From: Diphasiastrum complanatum
Lineage: Eukaryota > Streptophyta > Lycopodiopsida > Lycopodiales > Lycopodiaceae
DNA length: 64,000 nt
Assembly: GCA_029204225.1 (NCBI GenBank)
Contig: CM055107.1
Span: 23,423,178 to 23,487,177 of the forward strand
Direction: 5' to 3'
A program made the translations under genes and the position numbers. Numbering within the stretch: the first letter of the stretch is position 1; the number at the start of each line of letters is the position of its first letter. Positions 1 to 11,819 of the stretch are shown here, piece after piece. Below the pieces are notes generated by a model. The model ran no database searches. It saw only the letters and a program-made list of their open reading frames with translations, and was not told the origin of the DNA.

Positions 1-560
1 TTGCAAAAAGCCCGACACTTGTTGCCAATACGTTCTGCTTTCGCAAATTTGCTATTTTGTTTATGCAATAAATGTGACACCATAGACCATCGCGTTTTTC
101 GCACATTCTTACCATTTTGTATTTTGCGAAAAAGCTGAAACATGTTTCAATAATTGTTATTTTCATAAGGCTGTTGTTCTAGAAATGTGACACTGCCGAC
201 ACCATGGCCTTCGCTCTTTTTGCCATTTTATTTTCCGAGAAATGTGAGACTTGTTGATACATGTCATTTTCGCATTGTTTTATTTTTTCTAAAAAATACA
301 ACACTTTTTGAAATGTGCCTTCGCACACTTTTGTCAAAAAAATATTTTGCAAAAAAGCCAACAAAATGCGTGGGAGTACCCAAATATGATTGTTTTCCAC
401 AGACTGTGTAAATTTTTATTTTCACAGTCCGATACTTAAAATTTCTGAGTTCGACTTTTGCAAACTTTGCAAAACACTTGTTGTATTTTGTTTTATTTTG
501 AATTTTTTGTTTTAATTTTAATATTTTGATATTATTTAAAGGACCGACAGTCACTTCTAA
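1..560. repeat. AT-rich tract with LTR-like recurring words
   Basis: No gene is visible. Short words such as GTGACAC, TTGCAAAA and TGCGAAAAA recur every 50-80 bases. The same kind of words occur in the LTR-like tracts next to copia remnants at about 18700-19080 and 56510-56700, so this could be part of an LTR of the same broad family. No LTR boundary, primer-binding site or polypurine tract can be placed here. Confidence 0.3.
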
Positions 561-599
561 TTAGAACTTATACCAGTCTACCGTCACAACATTAATCCC

Positions 600-1110
600 T
601 TGATTCTTACATTTTCACTTTATCACTTCCGCGTTCATGTTTTTGTTTTCCACTTTTTTTTTATACTTTCTCACTTGCTACGATCAAACACCTTTGCTAT
701 GATCAAGCATACTAATAGCTTCCATTCCATAGCTTCCACGGATTGCTTTGAAGCTTTTCCAATGGCTACAAGCAATACCATTACCTTTAATACACACTTG
801 AAGCCTATACTGCCGGTGTTGCATCCTCTTGCAACAAGTGCTAGAATAGAAAGTCTGTTGCAATTCGATCCATCATCATCTCTAAAGTGTGCCATGAGCT
901 AGTAAGAAATCTAAATAAGACCGGAGATGGCCACATCTGCAGTGTGGTTCGTAATAATCCAATAACCATTACAAAAGATTTTTACTTCCAAGCTTTAGAT
1001 TTACCGATAGATGGTACCATACCAATCACCAGGGCCGATTACATCATGAGGAGTGGAGCAATTTAGGAGGGAGCCTATCTTGAGAGGAGGGGATATAAAT
1101 TATCCTACCC
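600..1110 (+). pseudogene. Unrecognised broken coding remnant
   Basis: Two overlapping plus-strand frames give a protein-like stretch: an M-start frame from 600 to 902, and a second frame from about 870 to 1070 containing KVCHELVRNLN and a LPIDGT motif, ending at a TAG near 1067. The second stretch resembles the 'L-P-x-D-G' segment found in some transposon-associated plant proteins, but I cannot name the family. The switch of frame and the stop suggest decay. It could be chance coding. Confidence 0.2.
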
Positions 1111-1136
1111 CAATCTCATGCAAAATGTAAAACACA

Positions 1137-1370
1137 AACAAAAACACAAACACACACACACACATTACTAATCCCTCTCTCTAAAGTTACAAATCTAGCA
1201 TTCATGTACTATCAAACATTATATATTTATCTATTATCCTAAATTCAAAATGCAAAACACACACACACACACACACACATACACACTTCCTCCCCCTCTC
1301 TCTCTCTAAAATTAAAAATCTAACATTCAATTACTATCAAACAATATATTTTTATCTTAAATTTAAAATG

Positions 1371-1415
<45 letters not shown>
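1137..1415. repeat. Simple repeats (AC)n and (CT)n
   Basis: An (AC)n run at about 1256-1279, shorter AC clusters from 1137, and a (CT)n run at 1375-1414. They lie in a duplicated context: two neighbouring segments share 'aaaatctaacattca' followed by similar AT-rich sequence (about 1185-1250 and 1310-1370). Confidence 0.8.
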
Positions 1416-1417
<2 letters not shown>

Positions 1418-2999
1418 TCACCATCTATTCATCTACCACTCTAAATCCTAAATAAATGCAAATGTAACAATCTATTACTTCCATAGACTCTATATATCTA
1501 TCTATTATCCTAAGAAAACAATGAAGGACATCCATTTTGGATTCCCAAAGCGCTTGGTTTCATTCAAAATAGGAACCAGACGAAAGTTCCATTGGTTGTG
1601 CATGCAACACCACTTCAACGAATGTTCTTTTGGGAAGGTATGAATTTGAAATGTTGCAAGTAGATTCAAAGGGCAAGAGAAAATGATTTTCAAAGAACTA
1701 GTCGAGGGCTGATGATTTGAATTAATAAGATGTAGATGTTTTGGCTTTTAATTTTGAGTTAACAATGACCCATCATCTACGAAAGTCAACTATAGCCTTA
1801 TTGAAAGAATGACTTGGATTAATGAGACAACCATCGTCGTCAACTCGTCAGCAATAGCAAAAAGTTGACTTACAAAGTTTTCTATCAACATTGGACGCAG
1901 GTTCTGAGGACGATATGCCAGTCAACTCTGATGAAGAAGATGGGTCTTCCACCTCATCGGCTGAAAACGAGTGTTCAAAATATGTCAAGTTTTGAACTGA
2001 GAGGCATTAGTGAAAACTTCTTAGAAAATGTACTTTGAAAAAAATATACATATAATATAATTTAAGCTCTTTTATATTTTAATGGCGGCTGGACTTTCAA
2101 AAATCATGTGTTGTTTTGAAATGTTATATGGTATGTAATTATGATGGTTTTATAAAGTTTGCAAAAGAAAACTTGTTGTGCTTCATTAAAAGTAGGCATT
2201 TTTTGACATTCTTTTTTGTTGCAAGTTAGAGAATCCTTTAAAAAACCATGATTTTGGCCTAAAACTAGGAACACTAAAAAATACCGAAAAGGGTCACTCT
2301 TTTTTAGGTCAAAGTCCCAAAACAAATGTCATCGTGTTTCCTACTCTAGCAATCTTGTGTGGATTGTATACACTAATGGGACTATATCTAGGTGGTCTAG
2401 TCTAGCTATTCTAGGATTAATATAACCAACTACTTAGATCTAAATTACCTACTCTGAGTCAATCTAGCTACTCATGTTTGGATTTTTAGATCTAAGTTTA
2501 ACTTAGTTAGTTAGGTAACTAAAAGCTACTGGTCTATTCATAGTCTGATATATCTAGTTTAGACTAAACTTTAACCTAGCGGATCTAAGACTATCTATCC
2601 TATGACCAATCTATCAACCAACTATTTCTAAGCTAATTTGTGCTAACTTGACTATCTTAATTTGATAGATCATTTACGCTATGGATTTAATCTAAATCTA
2701 ATCTAAGTCATCTAGGATCTGAACTCTACTTAAGTTCTAGCCTATATTTAACATCTAACCTACCCCCCCTAACTACTATAGTCGATCCTAATCTATCGTT
2801 ATTTAACCGTCCTATAACAATATTGACTAAAGAAAAGCCACGACTACTATACCTACCTAGTCTATTTTAATGCAGTCCAAAAGACTCTCCTCTTGAAGAT
2901 AAGGATGACAAGGATGGTTCATGAGGCTCATTCTAGAGTTGAATATCGGTCGAGTACTAGCGACGTAACTTACTCATTAACGGGCATATCAAACAATTT
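1416..2999. other. Non-coding; low-complexity CTA-rich tract
   Basis: No supported gene. A plus-strand frame at about 1850-1995 encodes a short acidic tail (several D/E/S-rich residues) ending at a TGA, source unknown. From about 2340 to 2890 the sequence is dominated by CTA, CTAG and ATCT words, a cryptic low-complexity region rather than a clean tandem repeat. Confidence 0.4.
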
Positions 3000-3190
3000 G
3001 GCTTGTAGGTCGGCGAGAACGACTATGCCATTAGGTCAAATTTCTACTACCTTGTAAGGTCCTTCTCCTAGAGACTTTAACTTGCTTTTATGTGCCTTTG
3101 GCCTTGTATAGTAGAGCCAATTCTCCCTTAGTGGGATCCTTGGTCTTGATATTCTGATCATGCTAGGCTTTTCTGTGCTATTTTTTCACA
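3000..3190 (-). mobile_element. Possible Ty3/gypsy integrase C-terminal scrap
   Basis: Read on the minus strand, broken frames give GELALLYKAKG and then SKLKSLGEGPYKVVEI. This resembles the 'GDLVLLY...KF...GPYxIxE' segment after the integrase core of plant Ty3/gypsy elements. The frame changes between the two parts and no catalytic residues are included, so this is a weak assignment based on one short motif. Confidence 0.3.
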
Positions 3191-3334
3191 ATTAGGGCAT
3201 GAAGAACCAGAAAGCGAGTTTCATGGAGTTAGAAGAGATTTTGAATCCTCTGTTGGGTAGATTCCTATGTATTGAGACATTCAAAGATAGTGACTCTCAG
3301 ACTTGGAACAACAAAATTAACATGCATTATTGCT

Positions 3335-3990
3335 TCACATCCATACACCATTTGAAATGTGCTTTATACTTGGCTTCACAAGAGGATAGAGAGATAGTAT
3401 CTCCACATAGTAATGAGCAAAGGAACTTATGTATTTTCTATCCATATTATCACCTACAAAGTCTGAGTCTAGGTATGGTCTCAAGTACAAATTAGTCCCT
3501 CGATAGACAATGCCAAAATTCCTAGTAGATGAGATGTATCTAAGCATTCTTTTGGCACTTTTCCAGTGACATACTAAAGGGTCGTGCATATATTGACTCA
3601 ACTTGCTTATACTAAAGCTTAGATCAGGTCTAGTGATTGTCAAATAGATCAAGGAGCCAATAAGCCTTCTATAGAGTGTGATATCCTCAAAGGATGCTTC
3701 ATCTTAATCAATAGAAACTTTCACAACTTTCTCCATAGGGGTGTCAATCCCTTTACAATCCTTCATTCCAAACTTTTATAAGGTGGAAGTAGCATAGTTT
3801 GATTGACAAATGAAAATAAAACCACTACCTCTAGAGACTTCTATTCCAAGTATAAACTTAAGAAGTCTTTGAGCTACCATCTTGAATTGACTAGACAAAG
3901 CCATTTTGACATCTCTTATGCCATCAAGATCGATAAGCTTCCCACAGAATCTAGTTCTATCGTCTAATAAAACAATTGTTATCTTGTTCT
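3335..3990 (-). mobile_element. Ty1/copia reverse transcriptase-RNase H remnant
   Basis: The minus strand reads through the C-terminal third of copia RT: a LKFILGIEV stretch (about 3810-3850), then F-I-C-Q-S-N-Y, a DTPM motif, LIGSLIYLTITRPDLSF, and the start of RNase H with SDFVGD near 3400. At least two stops and a shift interrupt it, and the YVDD catalytic segment lies outside the fragment. It has no LTR nearby. Family assignment rests on the ordered copia-specific motifs. Confidence 0.8.
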
Positions 3991-3999
3991 GTAAATTGC

Positions 4000-4860
4000 A
4001 TTAGATTTTCACTCTTAAGTCATTGATAGTTATCAGTAAACATGGTGACAAAAAAAAAGACAAAAGATATGGAGACTCATTTTTTGTAGTATTTTAATTT
4101 TTTTTTTAAAATACTTTACAAATTTTATATTATCATGCTAAAAATATATTATAAAAACTAAAATAATACTAAAAAAGTTAGATATAGAATTTTGACAACA
4201 TATTCAATTTTTTACGTATTTTAAATTAACTAATAAAAAATAGAATTATTAAATATAAAAATACTAAATCAACAACAGAATTTATTTTACTTATAATTTG
4301 AAAAATTGTCTAGTAACAAATATTTTAAAAGATTTTTTATGAATGCAATATAAATTCAAATTAATATTTTTTAGATATTTCAAATTTTTACAATAATAAT
4401 TTGTACAGATTCAAAAACATTTATGTAATTTAGATCTATAACACACGAACTCTGATTTCACAAAAATTTACTTAAATACACATCTAAAAGTACATGACTT
4501 TTGAAAATATTTAGATTTTTTTAAATTTTTTTTTTTTAGTATCATCATAATTAGGAATTTGAAATTTTATTATTAAATTTTAATAGTCTAAAAGATAAAA
4601 AATATTACCATTTTTAATAGAATATGATTTTAGAACAAATTTAAAACAATATTGTCATTCCGAAACAACAATTATTAGAATAAACAGTTATTAAAATATT
4701 ATTAAAATAAATATTTATTAAATTTATATTAAAAGACTAATATTGAAAATAAATTTTAAAGTATTTGAAAATATTTAAAGTAGCAAATAATATTAAAAGA
4801 TATAAAAACTTCATGCCACAAAAGTTTGAAATTCATATATAATCTTCAAAATGATGAAAT
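4000..4860. other. AT-rich spacer without genes
   Basis: More than 800 bases of strongly AT-rich sequence with poly-A/T runs and no sustained reading frame on either strand. Nothing recognisable is present. Confidence 0.6.
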
Positions 4861-4959
4861 AGTCATGTGCATGCTTCTCAAAAATCATCAAGGTCATTGA
4901 CATATTTGGGCTTTTCTGGAGGAGTCTCAGTAGAAACAATGGCAACCGAACATGTTCCC

Positions 4960-5648
4960 AAAGCTAGTCAAGCCGGTGTTGTAGTGCAGCATAGAGCATT
5001 TGCCATCCAACGAATAATAACCAATCGTTATGTGTTCAATCTCATTGCATAGTTATGCACCACCAGCATTGCAAACATTGGGCTTGTACCTACAAAAAGA
5101 AAAGTACATTATTATTTTGAACAATGATCTATACATAGAGTATATAAAAATTACAACAAATAAAGTTAAGTTTTAAAAAATCTAAAAACATTCTAAATAG
5201 CATTTTGAATCTCAGCATTGCAAAAAGTTAAAAGAGCTTTTTGCATTGAAGCCGATTGCCAGCTTGAATGGAATATCACAGCTCTTCAAATAGGAGAAGT
5301 TGTGATTTCAAGAAATCTTTGCATCACATTATGGATCTCAGTAAATTTAAAAGAAGAATCATCATTTAGAGATTCTTTCATTTGAAATCCATAGGGGAGG
5401 TCGGCAATGCAAAGAGTGTAGGTTCTTTTCTTTAAAAATCTTGAAATCTTCCTATAGTCTCATTCTTCCACAGTGTAAAAACATGGTTGATCATCGACAC
5501 ATTTTGAGAGGTATGTCTATATTGAATCCTCCTCGACAATAGTCTCACCCCGTGCCAATCTTCCTCTATCTCTTTTTTCTGCCTTCGCTTTTAGAATATG
5601 TCATTTAAACTGCTCTAGAAGGACTTTATTTTTCTTATCTTCAGCAGA
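4960..5648 (-). pseudogene. Methyltransferase-like gene, copy 1 (broken)
   Basis: Minus strand, two exons. Exon 1 runs from an acceptor at about 5649 to a stop at 5193-5195. It carries TYTLCIADLPYGF (near 5385-5410), an amino-methyltransferase motif IV-like 'D-x-P-Y', followed by an ITTSP...RAVIFHS segment. Exon 2 begins near 5089 after a good acceptor and reads YKPN...IEHITIGYY. The same order of motifs and the same intron position occur in the gene at 47424-48095, so the two are paralogues. Four in-frame stops interrupt exon 1 and the exon 1 donor is lost, so it is a pseudogene. The methyltransferase reading is an inference from motif IV and the closing K-x-N...E...GYY pattern; substrate unknown. 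Confidence 0.5.
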
Positions 5649-5770
5649 CTAAAAGAAAAAAGAATGCAAGTATGCTTAGCATAGGATGTACCATACAAAT
5701 ATTTCAAAAAATTCACAACTATGCTTAGTGTAGGACAAACATAATAAATAATTAAAAAATTAAATTTATG

Positions 5771-6380
5771 CTAAGCTTGAGATCCTAGCTTAGAGAATTC
5801 AATTCTATATAAGATATGAATGTTTAAAATAAAAAAATAATATACTTCTATGATAAGCATGAGTGAAGTGAATATTATACCTCTAAATAATATCAAATAA
5901 GGAGTGAGGGCTTCACTTTTACTGCTCAGAGGACAAAGCCTCTGGCACGTCTCAAAATCTTTGCAGTTCAACCCTGTTACCATGGCCTATTGGACTAAAT
6001 AATTTATGTCTGTATTAGAAAACAAATTAGTGATCAATACCACAAAAATTTAAAAAAATTTGCTATTATCATTAGAAAATGTTTTTAAAAAACAAAAAGA
6101 GAATATGACCTTTGAAATTCCTTGATGATTTCAGCAAAGGAGTGCTGAAAATCAGCAACTCTCGAGAAAACACTGATTACCAGTTGGAAGGAATTATTTC
6201 CTACATATTTTTCCATTCAAAAATACCCATCTTTGTTGGTATGAGTTTTAATGTGTGAGTGGTGGCAACAATCTTTTTTTTGGATTTTGAACCTCCTTCA
6301 GCTGACTGGCCCTTTATACCAAAATTTTTCCAAAATTTTATCTACAAAAGCCCACACCTGAAAGATAACTTTAAGGAGAC
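5771..6380 (-). pseudogene. Possible upstream exons of the methyltransferase-like gene
   Basis: Two minus-strand exon-like stretches precede the methyltransferase-like copy. One at about 5880-5990 reads GLNCKDFETCQRLCPLS and stops at a GTATAA donor-like site; another at about 6100-6340 reads NNSFQLVISVFSRVADFQ and ends at a GTCATA site. They may belong to the same transcript, but no counterpart was recognised upstream of the second copy at 48 kb. Function unknown. Confidence 0.25.
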
Positions 6381-6430
6381 AAAATATTAAAAAATTTATA
6401 AATTTAATCTCTTAATTTTAAAAACTTTTG

Positions 6431-6535
6431 CATCAAACATTCCATGCTAAGCATAGTAAAGCAATTACCTAAGTTAGAAAATTTTGAACCAAACATTCTA
6501 TGCTAAGCATAGTAAGGCAATTACATGGCCACTAT
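6431..6535. repeat. Tandem 56-bp repeat with palindromic core
   Basis: Two adjacent copies, about 56 bp apart, contain 'caaacatt', then 'atgctaagcatag' and then 'gcaattac'. The palindromic word TATGCTAAGCATA also appears in variant form near 5668, 5723 and 5768, so it is scattered through this spacer. No gene is seen from here to 7080. Confidence 0.55.
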
Positions 6536-7089
6536 GAAATGCTAGTTGATAAATATTATCATATTTAATCACGCTCTACGTCAAATTCTTAGAATCAAAT
6601 GGCAGGCCTGTTTCTTTAGCACAAAGTGCTTTCGCCTCCGAATGGTTAAAATCTCTAGCTTTGGAAACTCAAAAAAATTCTTTGTGAAAAAATCAAATCC
6701 TCTGGATGACCGTCATTTTCATCCTGTAGTCTTGGTCAATGTTATGGTCCTAGGCAAGAAGTTTAGCTTCTTCTTCCAATCTTGAGGGCCATCTCAACCA
6801 CCCCGTGCTCCCCAGCCGATGAGGGTTTTCCAGGCCCCCAGAGACATGGCTGCAAGGAGGTTTAACATCATTCTTGATTGTATTGATCATGTCTTTCCAT
6901 ATCGTCGTTCTAGGTGAGGGTGATTAAGGACATCCCCATTACACTAAAGTCTTGTAGCCTACGGACCACCTCATGGCATTCTTGCTCTAGCCTTAAGGTT
7001 CAAAGTATAGGGTTTGGCCTTTGATCGATTATACGGTTGACAACACTTCCTCTAATCGAGCTATTGCTTGTTTTGATGCTAACTCTGGC

Positions 7090-7905
7090 TTAGTATTCCA
7101 TGCAAACAAACTCAACAACAAGGGATTGACTATGATGAGACCTTTGCACCCGTGGCAAAGATGGTAAGCATTCGAGTCATCATCTCACTTGATACACTTT
7201 ATGGATGGGATCTATGTCAAATGGACATTTCAAATGCATTTTTGAATGGTGATCTTGAGGAGGAAGTGTACATGGAGCAACCCGAGAGCTACATTTCATC
7301 AACACAGCCAAATCATGTGTGTCTACTACAAAAGAGCTTGTATAGCCTTAAGCAAGCACCAAGGAGTTCGTATGCTAAGCTTAACACTTTTTTATTCTCT
7401 TAAGGCTTTGTTATGAGTGAGTATGGTCATTCAGTTTATCATAGGTTTGCTAGAGATGATGTTACCATCTTGCTAATCTATGTGGATGGTATCATCTTGA
7501 GTGGTGGAGACAGTCAAGATGTGGAGAATATTAAGAGTGCTCTTAAGAAGGAGTTTGAAGTGCATGATCTTGGTAACTTGAATTACATTTTGGGATTAGA
7601 AGTCATTAAATCTTCTCAATTTACTTTCATTTGTCAATAGATGTATACTAATTCTATCTTAGAAAGATTTCATATGGTAGATGCAAAAGCTAGTGATACA
7701 CCTATGGAGTCCCATGTAAAGCTAACTATAAGAGGTAGTGAAAGATCCTTCAAGGACATTACTCTCGATAGGAAGCTAGTTGGTTCACTCATCTATCTAA
7801 CCATTACTAGACCTGATCTAAGCTATTGTGTTGAAAGATTGAGTCAATTCATGCAAGATCCTAGTGAGGAGCATTGGAAGCTAGGAAAGCGAGTTTGGGA
7901 GTGTG
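7090..7905 (+). mobile_element. Ty1/copia reverse transcriptase remnant
   Basis: Three consecutive plus-strand frames, broken by single stops near 7403 and 7640, give most of a copia RT: GIDYDETFAPVAK, MDISNAFLNGDLEEEVYMEQP, LYSLKQAPR, ILLIYVDGIILSG, LGLEV and SLIYLTITRPDLSY. The catalytic YVDD box reads YVDG, so one of the two adjacent aspartates is lost. The end after the W-K-L-G-K-R segment is abrupt; no RNase H follows. No LTR flanks it. Confidence 0.9.
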
Positions 7906-7919
7906 AAAGATTCAACTAG

Positions 7920-8570
7920 TTTGATCATATTTGCTATATTTCCATATTTGGCAAATTGAGGCCAACTTTGTTTTAGACTTAGAGTTTGAATTTTGGAAGC
8001 TCATTAGTCTAAATTTCATTTGAATAGACACTTTTTTTAAGTGTGGGAAAGTTAGAAGGCGAGTTTGAATATATTCAAATTTGAATGTTGGGTACTTTGA
8101 ATCTAGACTTAAAAGTAGTAGGGTTAGCATTTTAGTGGGAGCAGTTTAGCCATGAATCAATCAGTTTCTCGATTTATTTGTTGCATGAAGGCCAAGGCCC
8201 AAACTCCTACCAATATACAAAATGTAAAGACATTGTGGCCATTCACGTCCATTAGGGATTCAAACGATTGACTACAAAGAACTATCTAATGCTCGTTTTC
8301 GATTGGTTGTCATTTCCAAGAAAACCCACACAACGGATTCAATAGCTACAGGTGCTAATCACTCTCCAAAACATCCAGAAGTGCTCTATCTCGTGGCCCA
8401 TATCGATGCATAGCAGGGTCTCACAGAAGATTTGATCCAACATCGATTTACAATAAGCAGAATCAAGTTGTGCCTCAACTTCATGCACTGCCACTTGCGC
8501 TTCAACCTTTGATTCATCAATGAATCACAAAGTGCGGAAAATAATAAACATGCATTCATTGCTGGATTTC
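7920..8570. other. No gene recognised
   Basis: Low-information sequence between the copia RT remnant and the next reading frame. No sustained frame, LTR or structured repeat was identified. Confidence 0.5.
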
Positions 8571-8578
8571 AATCCTAA

Positions 8579-9110
8579 ATGCAAGTTTTCCATTACGATC
8601 CTGAAAGAAGGGAGTGCATTCATCCACTAGCGAAGATTCAGATTGAAGAGAGAGAAAACCATGCAAACCTATTGTTGAGAAAAAATGACCTCAAGCCACC
8701 GGCTTACTATCTAATGGCCTTCATCCACTATCCATATGTCTCATATGACATGGTTACTCTCTTTCTCTCTCCAGCTACTGTCGACTAACCCCACCTACTG
8801 CCACGCCCATGGATTTTGATGTGTATTCGATCATAAGCAGAATGGAAAGCCAACTCAAAAGCACTCGTACAGTATTATCACTCTAAAAAAAGGTGAAGAT
8901 GCTTGAAGATGAAAATGCAAGCCTCAAAGAACAGTTGACAGCCAAGAACTCTAAGATCGATCCTAGTCATGACAAAATCCAAGCTTTGGCCAAAACTTGG
9001 ACAAACTTGCTCAAGAACTCGAAAGGAAAGAATATGATGGTGGTTTCAAATGCAATCAGGACCTTGCTTTGAAATTCACCCTAGAATACTAGTTCTATCA
9101 AAAGCAAGAA
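8579..9110 (+). pseudogene. Broken unknown ORF with coiled-coil segment
   Basis: A plus-strand frame (8579-8788) opens with MQVFHYDPERRECIHPL. A second frame from about 8810 reads DFDVYSIISRMESQLKSTRT and, after a stop near 8885, KMLEDENASLKEQLTAK, a heptad-like Leu/charged pattern typical of a coiled coil. I do not recognise the family. Such coiled-coil ORFs occur in plant retroelements, but nothing here proves that. Stops near 8885 and 9072 show it is not intact. Confidence 0.3.
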
Positions 9111-9483
9111 AACGTAACAGAGGTTTGTCTTTTAGGGACAACAACTCCAAGTCTCTCATGCTGATTTAAAGTTATCCTAGCTACAATTCCCATCTATGTT
9201 CATAACATGTATTCACAGGAGGATTTTGAGTATCACTAATCCTCAACATGCGTTCATCGGAAGCATGTTGGAATTGCTAATAGTCCATACAAAATGGATA
9301 AATCGATTCACCCATAATTTATCTGTGAACTTAAACAAGATCATATGATTCAGAACATTGTGGCCTGATGCATGCTATCAAATAATCAAGCAAAAACCAG
9401 CAATAAAGCAAGTAACCAGATTCCCTATAGTAGATCATTCACACTGGAGGGCCATTCTACCATATTAGGACTATTTCATGTCC

Positions 9484-10200
9484 TTAACTGAATATGGTCG
9501 TAACATCATATGTCTTCTTTGCAAAATGGTTGGATTTTTCACAATAGTTACACTTGACTCCTTCCTCCTTATTGTGCTCTACTTTGTCTTGAATGGAGTT
9601 CCTATTCTTGTTACATATACTAGCAGTTTGATATCCGTTGTAGTGGCATTCAATTGGTATCTCCTTGCGCGTCAAGTTCTTTTTGAAGAAGTGTTGCCTT
9701 GATACTTGTGATGTCATGGATACGGCCAATTCTTCAAAACATGGAGGCCAATTGAGCATAATAATCCGACAAGCTATGAAGAAATGATACAAGAGCTTCA
9801 TCCTAGTTTTTGTCTATGCTCCGATTGTAGCCATCTGGTCAATTATTGAATCGAGGTTCAAGAAATGATTTTCCTTCTAACATTTTCATCAACATCAGCT
9901 TTTTTCTTAGATGGAGTGGATTTGCCACTATTTTTATTTCAAATGTTGCTCACATCTCATTCCATGCTTTTGTTGCATTCTTAGTCGTGCTAACATGGAT
10001 TTCGTTGCCATTTAGGTTCAGAAGGATCAAGACTCTTACCTTGTTTTCTCTTTTACTCCAATCCCTTGCTTCCTACAAATTTGCTGCTTTTTCGTCATGA
10101 CAATTTTTATCTCCCATAGATCCCTTTTAAGGAGGACCATTTGCATCTTTAGCTTGACAATTTTCACCATGGAATATCTGTATCACCCGAGATTCCATGG
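9484..10200 (-). mobile_element. Ty1/copia gag remnant (UBN2-like)
   Basis: On the minus strand, broken frames give the expected order of a copia Gag: FHGEN near 10190 (the 'F-x-G-x-N-Y' opening), VLLKRDLWEI, ATKAWNEM (about 9965), LHLRKKLMLMKMLEG, and ALVSFLHSLSDYYAQL near 9780. It ends with a zinc knuckle, CNYCEKSNHFAKKT, at about 9530. The last zinc ligand is Thr instead of Cys, so the knuckle is damaged. Several frameshifts and stops separate the pieces. No protease or integrase follows on the left. Confidence 0.8.
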
Positions 10201-10787
10201 AGACATGAGGAGAAGAGAGGCATAAGACTTTGGAGAGAAGTTGAGAGAGAGGCAGGATGCTAATAGGGACAGGATCGTTGGCTAGGCAATGTGTTGAAGA
10301 AAGAGCGGGGGGGTCACATCTAAGGAACACGGTGGGCCTTTGCCCTCGGTGCATACTCAGCCACATGTTTTTTTTTTATCGTTTTCTTTTTAAATTGGCT
10401 TCTCGGACGCCACACGTCCGAACAATCAAGAAATTATCCCATAAGCATAACTAACAAGGAATATATAAGCCAAACTGGCAGTTACCATACATGTGTGTGT
10501 GCTCAAGCGTGAGGTGCCCAACGTTGCTATCGCTGCCCGGCGCCCACTCGAGAGCTGCCCGGCGCTATCCTGCCTGCCCAGCGCCCACAGGGGGCTGCCC
10601 ACTACCCATCCGCCTGCCCGGTGCCCCGATCCGAATAGTGCCCGCGAAAAAAAAAAATTCGGCCGCCTGGTTATGTTTGATGGTGGTCCCTGCTCGGGTC
10701 GAGGAACGGGGGCACATGGCGGCGAATGACTGGGTTGAGGCCAAACATTAAACGTGTGGCCCCGTGCCTTAAAGCGCCAAATGGGAG

Positions 10788-10867
<80 letters not shown>

Positions 10868-11129
10868 CCACATGAGAAAGCTAGTTCCTGGTTGCATGGC
10901 CAAGAACTAGCACCGAGAAGTGGCTATTACTTAGATGAGGCAAACTTGTGAGCTAGTTGTTGTCAGGTGTGGCAGCACAGGGAGGATGCGGTTTATTATT
11001 ATTATTATTATTTTTGTACGACTAAGAACTCATCTAGCGTGTTTTTGGCTTACATCTAGGGTGAAAAAGCACCCACATACGGCCATGTGGCTAGGCGAGG
11101 GATAGGACACCTTGTGAATAGATGACAAG
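10201..11129. other. Non-coding; GC-rich patch and simple repeats
   Basis: No gene is supported. At about 10515-10660 a GC-rich stretch repeats 'gctgcccggcgcc' and variants four or five times. A (GA)n array follows at 10789-10867 and an (ATT)n run at about 10991-11012. Confidence 0.5.
10789..10867. repeat. (GA)n microsatellite, about 79 bp
   Basis: An essentially perfect GA dinucleotide array. The long R-E-R-E or S-L-S-L reading frames across it are artefacts of the repeat. Confidence 0.95.
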
Positions 11130-11285
11130 TGTTAAGAACAATAATGGGTGCATGAATAAATAACTAGTTAAAGTAATAGGGTCCCAAACGTCACATGACG
11201 GTTCGACCACTTTTATCTCTTTATATTGTGTATGGGCATTTCGCTCTCATCTGATTAATCATTAATAAAAGAATGTAGTTAGTCA

Positions 11286-11335
<50 letters not shown>

Positions 11336-11362
11336 TCTGCTGCGTGATCTTTGAAATGTAAT
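11130..11362 (+). mobile_element. 5' LTR of a short TRIM-like element
   Basis: This tract starts TGTTAAGAACAATAATG and is closely repeated at 12298-12543. Shared blocks include 'gtcacatgacggttcgacc', 'tattgtgtatgggca', 'gattaatcattaataaaag', a (CT)n run (11288-11330) and 'gctgcgtgatct..gaaatgtaat'. The pair sits about 1.2 kb apart in the same orientation, as LTRs do. The (CT)n array is inside the LTR in both copies. A second copy of the LTR end occurs at about 11760-11805 after an insertion. Confidence 0.7.
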
Positions 11363-11760
11363 ATGTAAGGGGGAAGGCCCCAGGGCGGGGGCCTTCCGGG
11401 TTTTGAGGCCCTCGAGGGCGGCAGCCCGAGGGCGCCTCCAAACCCGGAAGGCCTCCCGCCCGGGGGCCTTCTCTGCGTAAATTAACACATTTTTTTTTTT
11501 TTAACTTTTATTTTTATTTTTACAAAGTTGACTTTCTGAAAATAATAATTTAGGATATATGTGACTTTTTAAAAATAAAAACTGTACCTTACATTTTTGT
11601 AAGGTGATTTTTTAAATTTTTAAAATAGTAAGTGTACATTACAAATGTGTAATGTACTTATTGCCAAAAATACAAAATTATGCCATTTAAGGCAACTTTT
11701 AAATGAACTGAGAAAAAATGGGCAGGTATTTACGGTATCAGAGGCTACCGCACAGCGATC
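11363..11760. repeat. Insertion with GC-rich foldback
   Basis: The insert sits between two copies of the LTR tail. Its first part (11367-11472) is a near-perfect inverted repeat with arms of about 50 bases around a GGCA loop; arms read GGGGAAGGCCCC...CCTCGAGGGC and the complement, with few mismatches. The rest is AT-rich. Near 11733-11760 a PBS-like 'ggtatcagaggc' and 'cagcgatc' duplicate the sequence just after the LTR (11807-11828). A foldback transposon, or rearrangement at the LTR edge, would both fit. Confidence 0.55.
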
Positions 11761-11805
11761 TCTCTCCCTCTCCCTCTCCTGCTGCGTGATCTCTGAAATG
11801 TAATA

Positions 11806-11817
11806 TGGTATCCTACC
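11806..11817 (+). promoter_or_regulatory. Degenerate primer-binding site (tRNA-iMet type)
   Basis: TGGTATCCTACC directly follows the second copy of the LTR end. It matches the first seven bases of the plant initiator-Met PBS (TGGTATCAGAGC) and then diverges. Confidence 0.45.
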
Positions 11818-11819
11818 TC

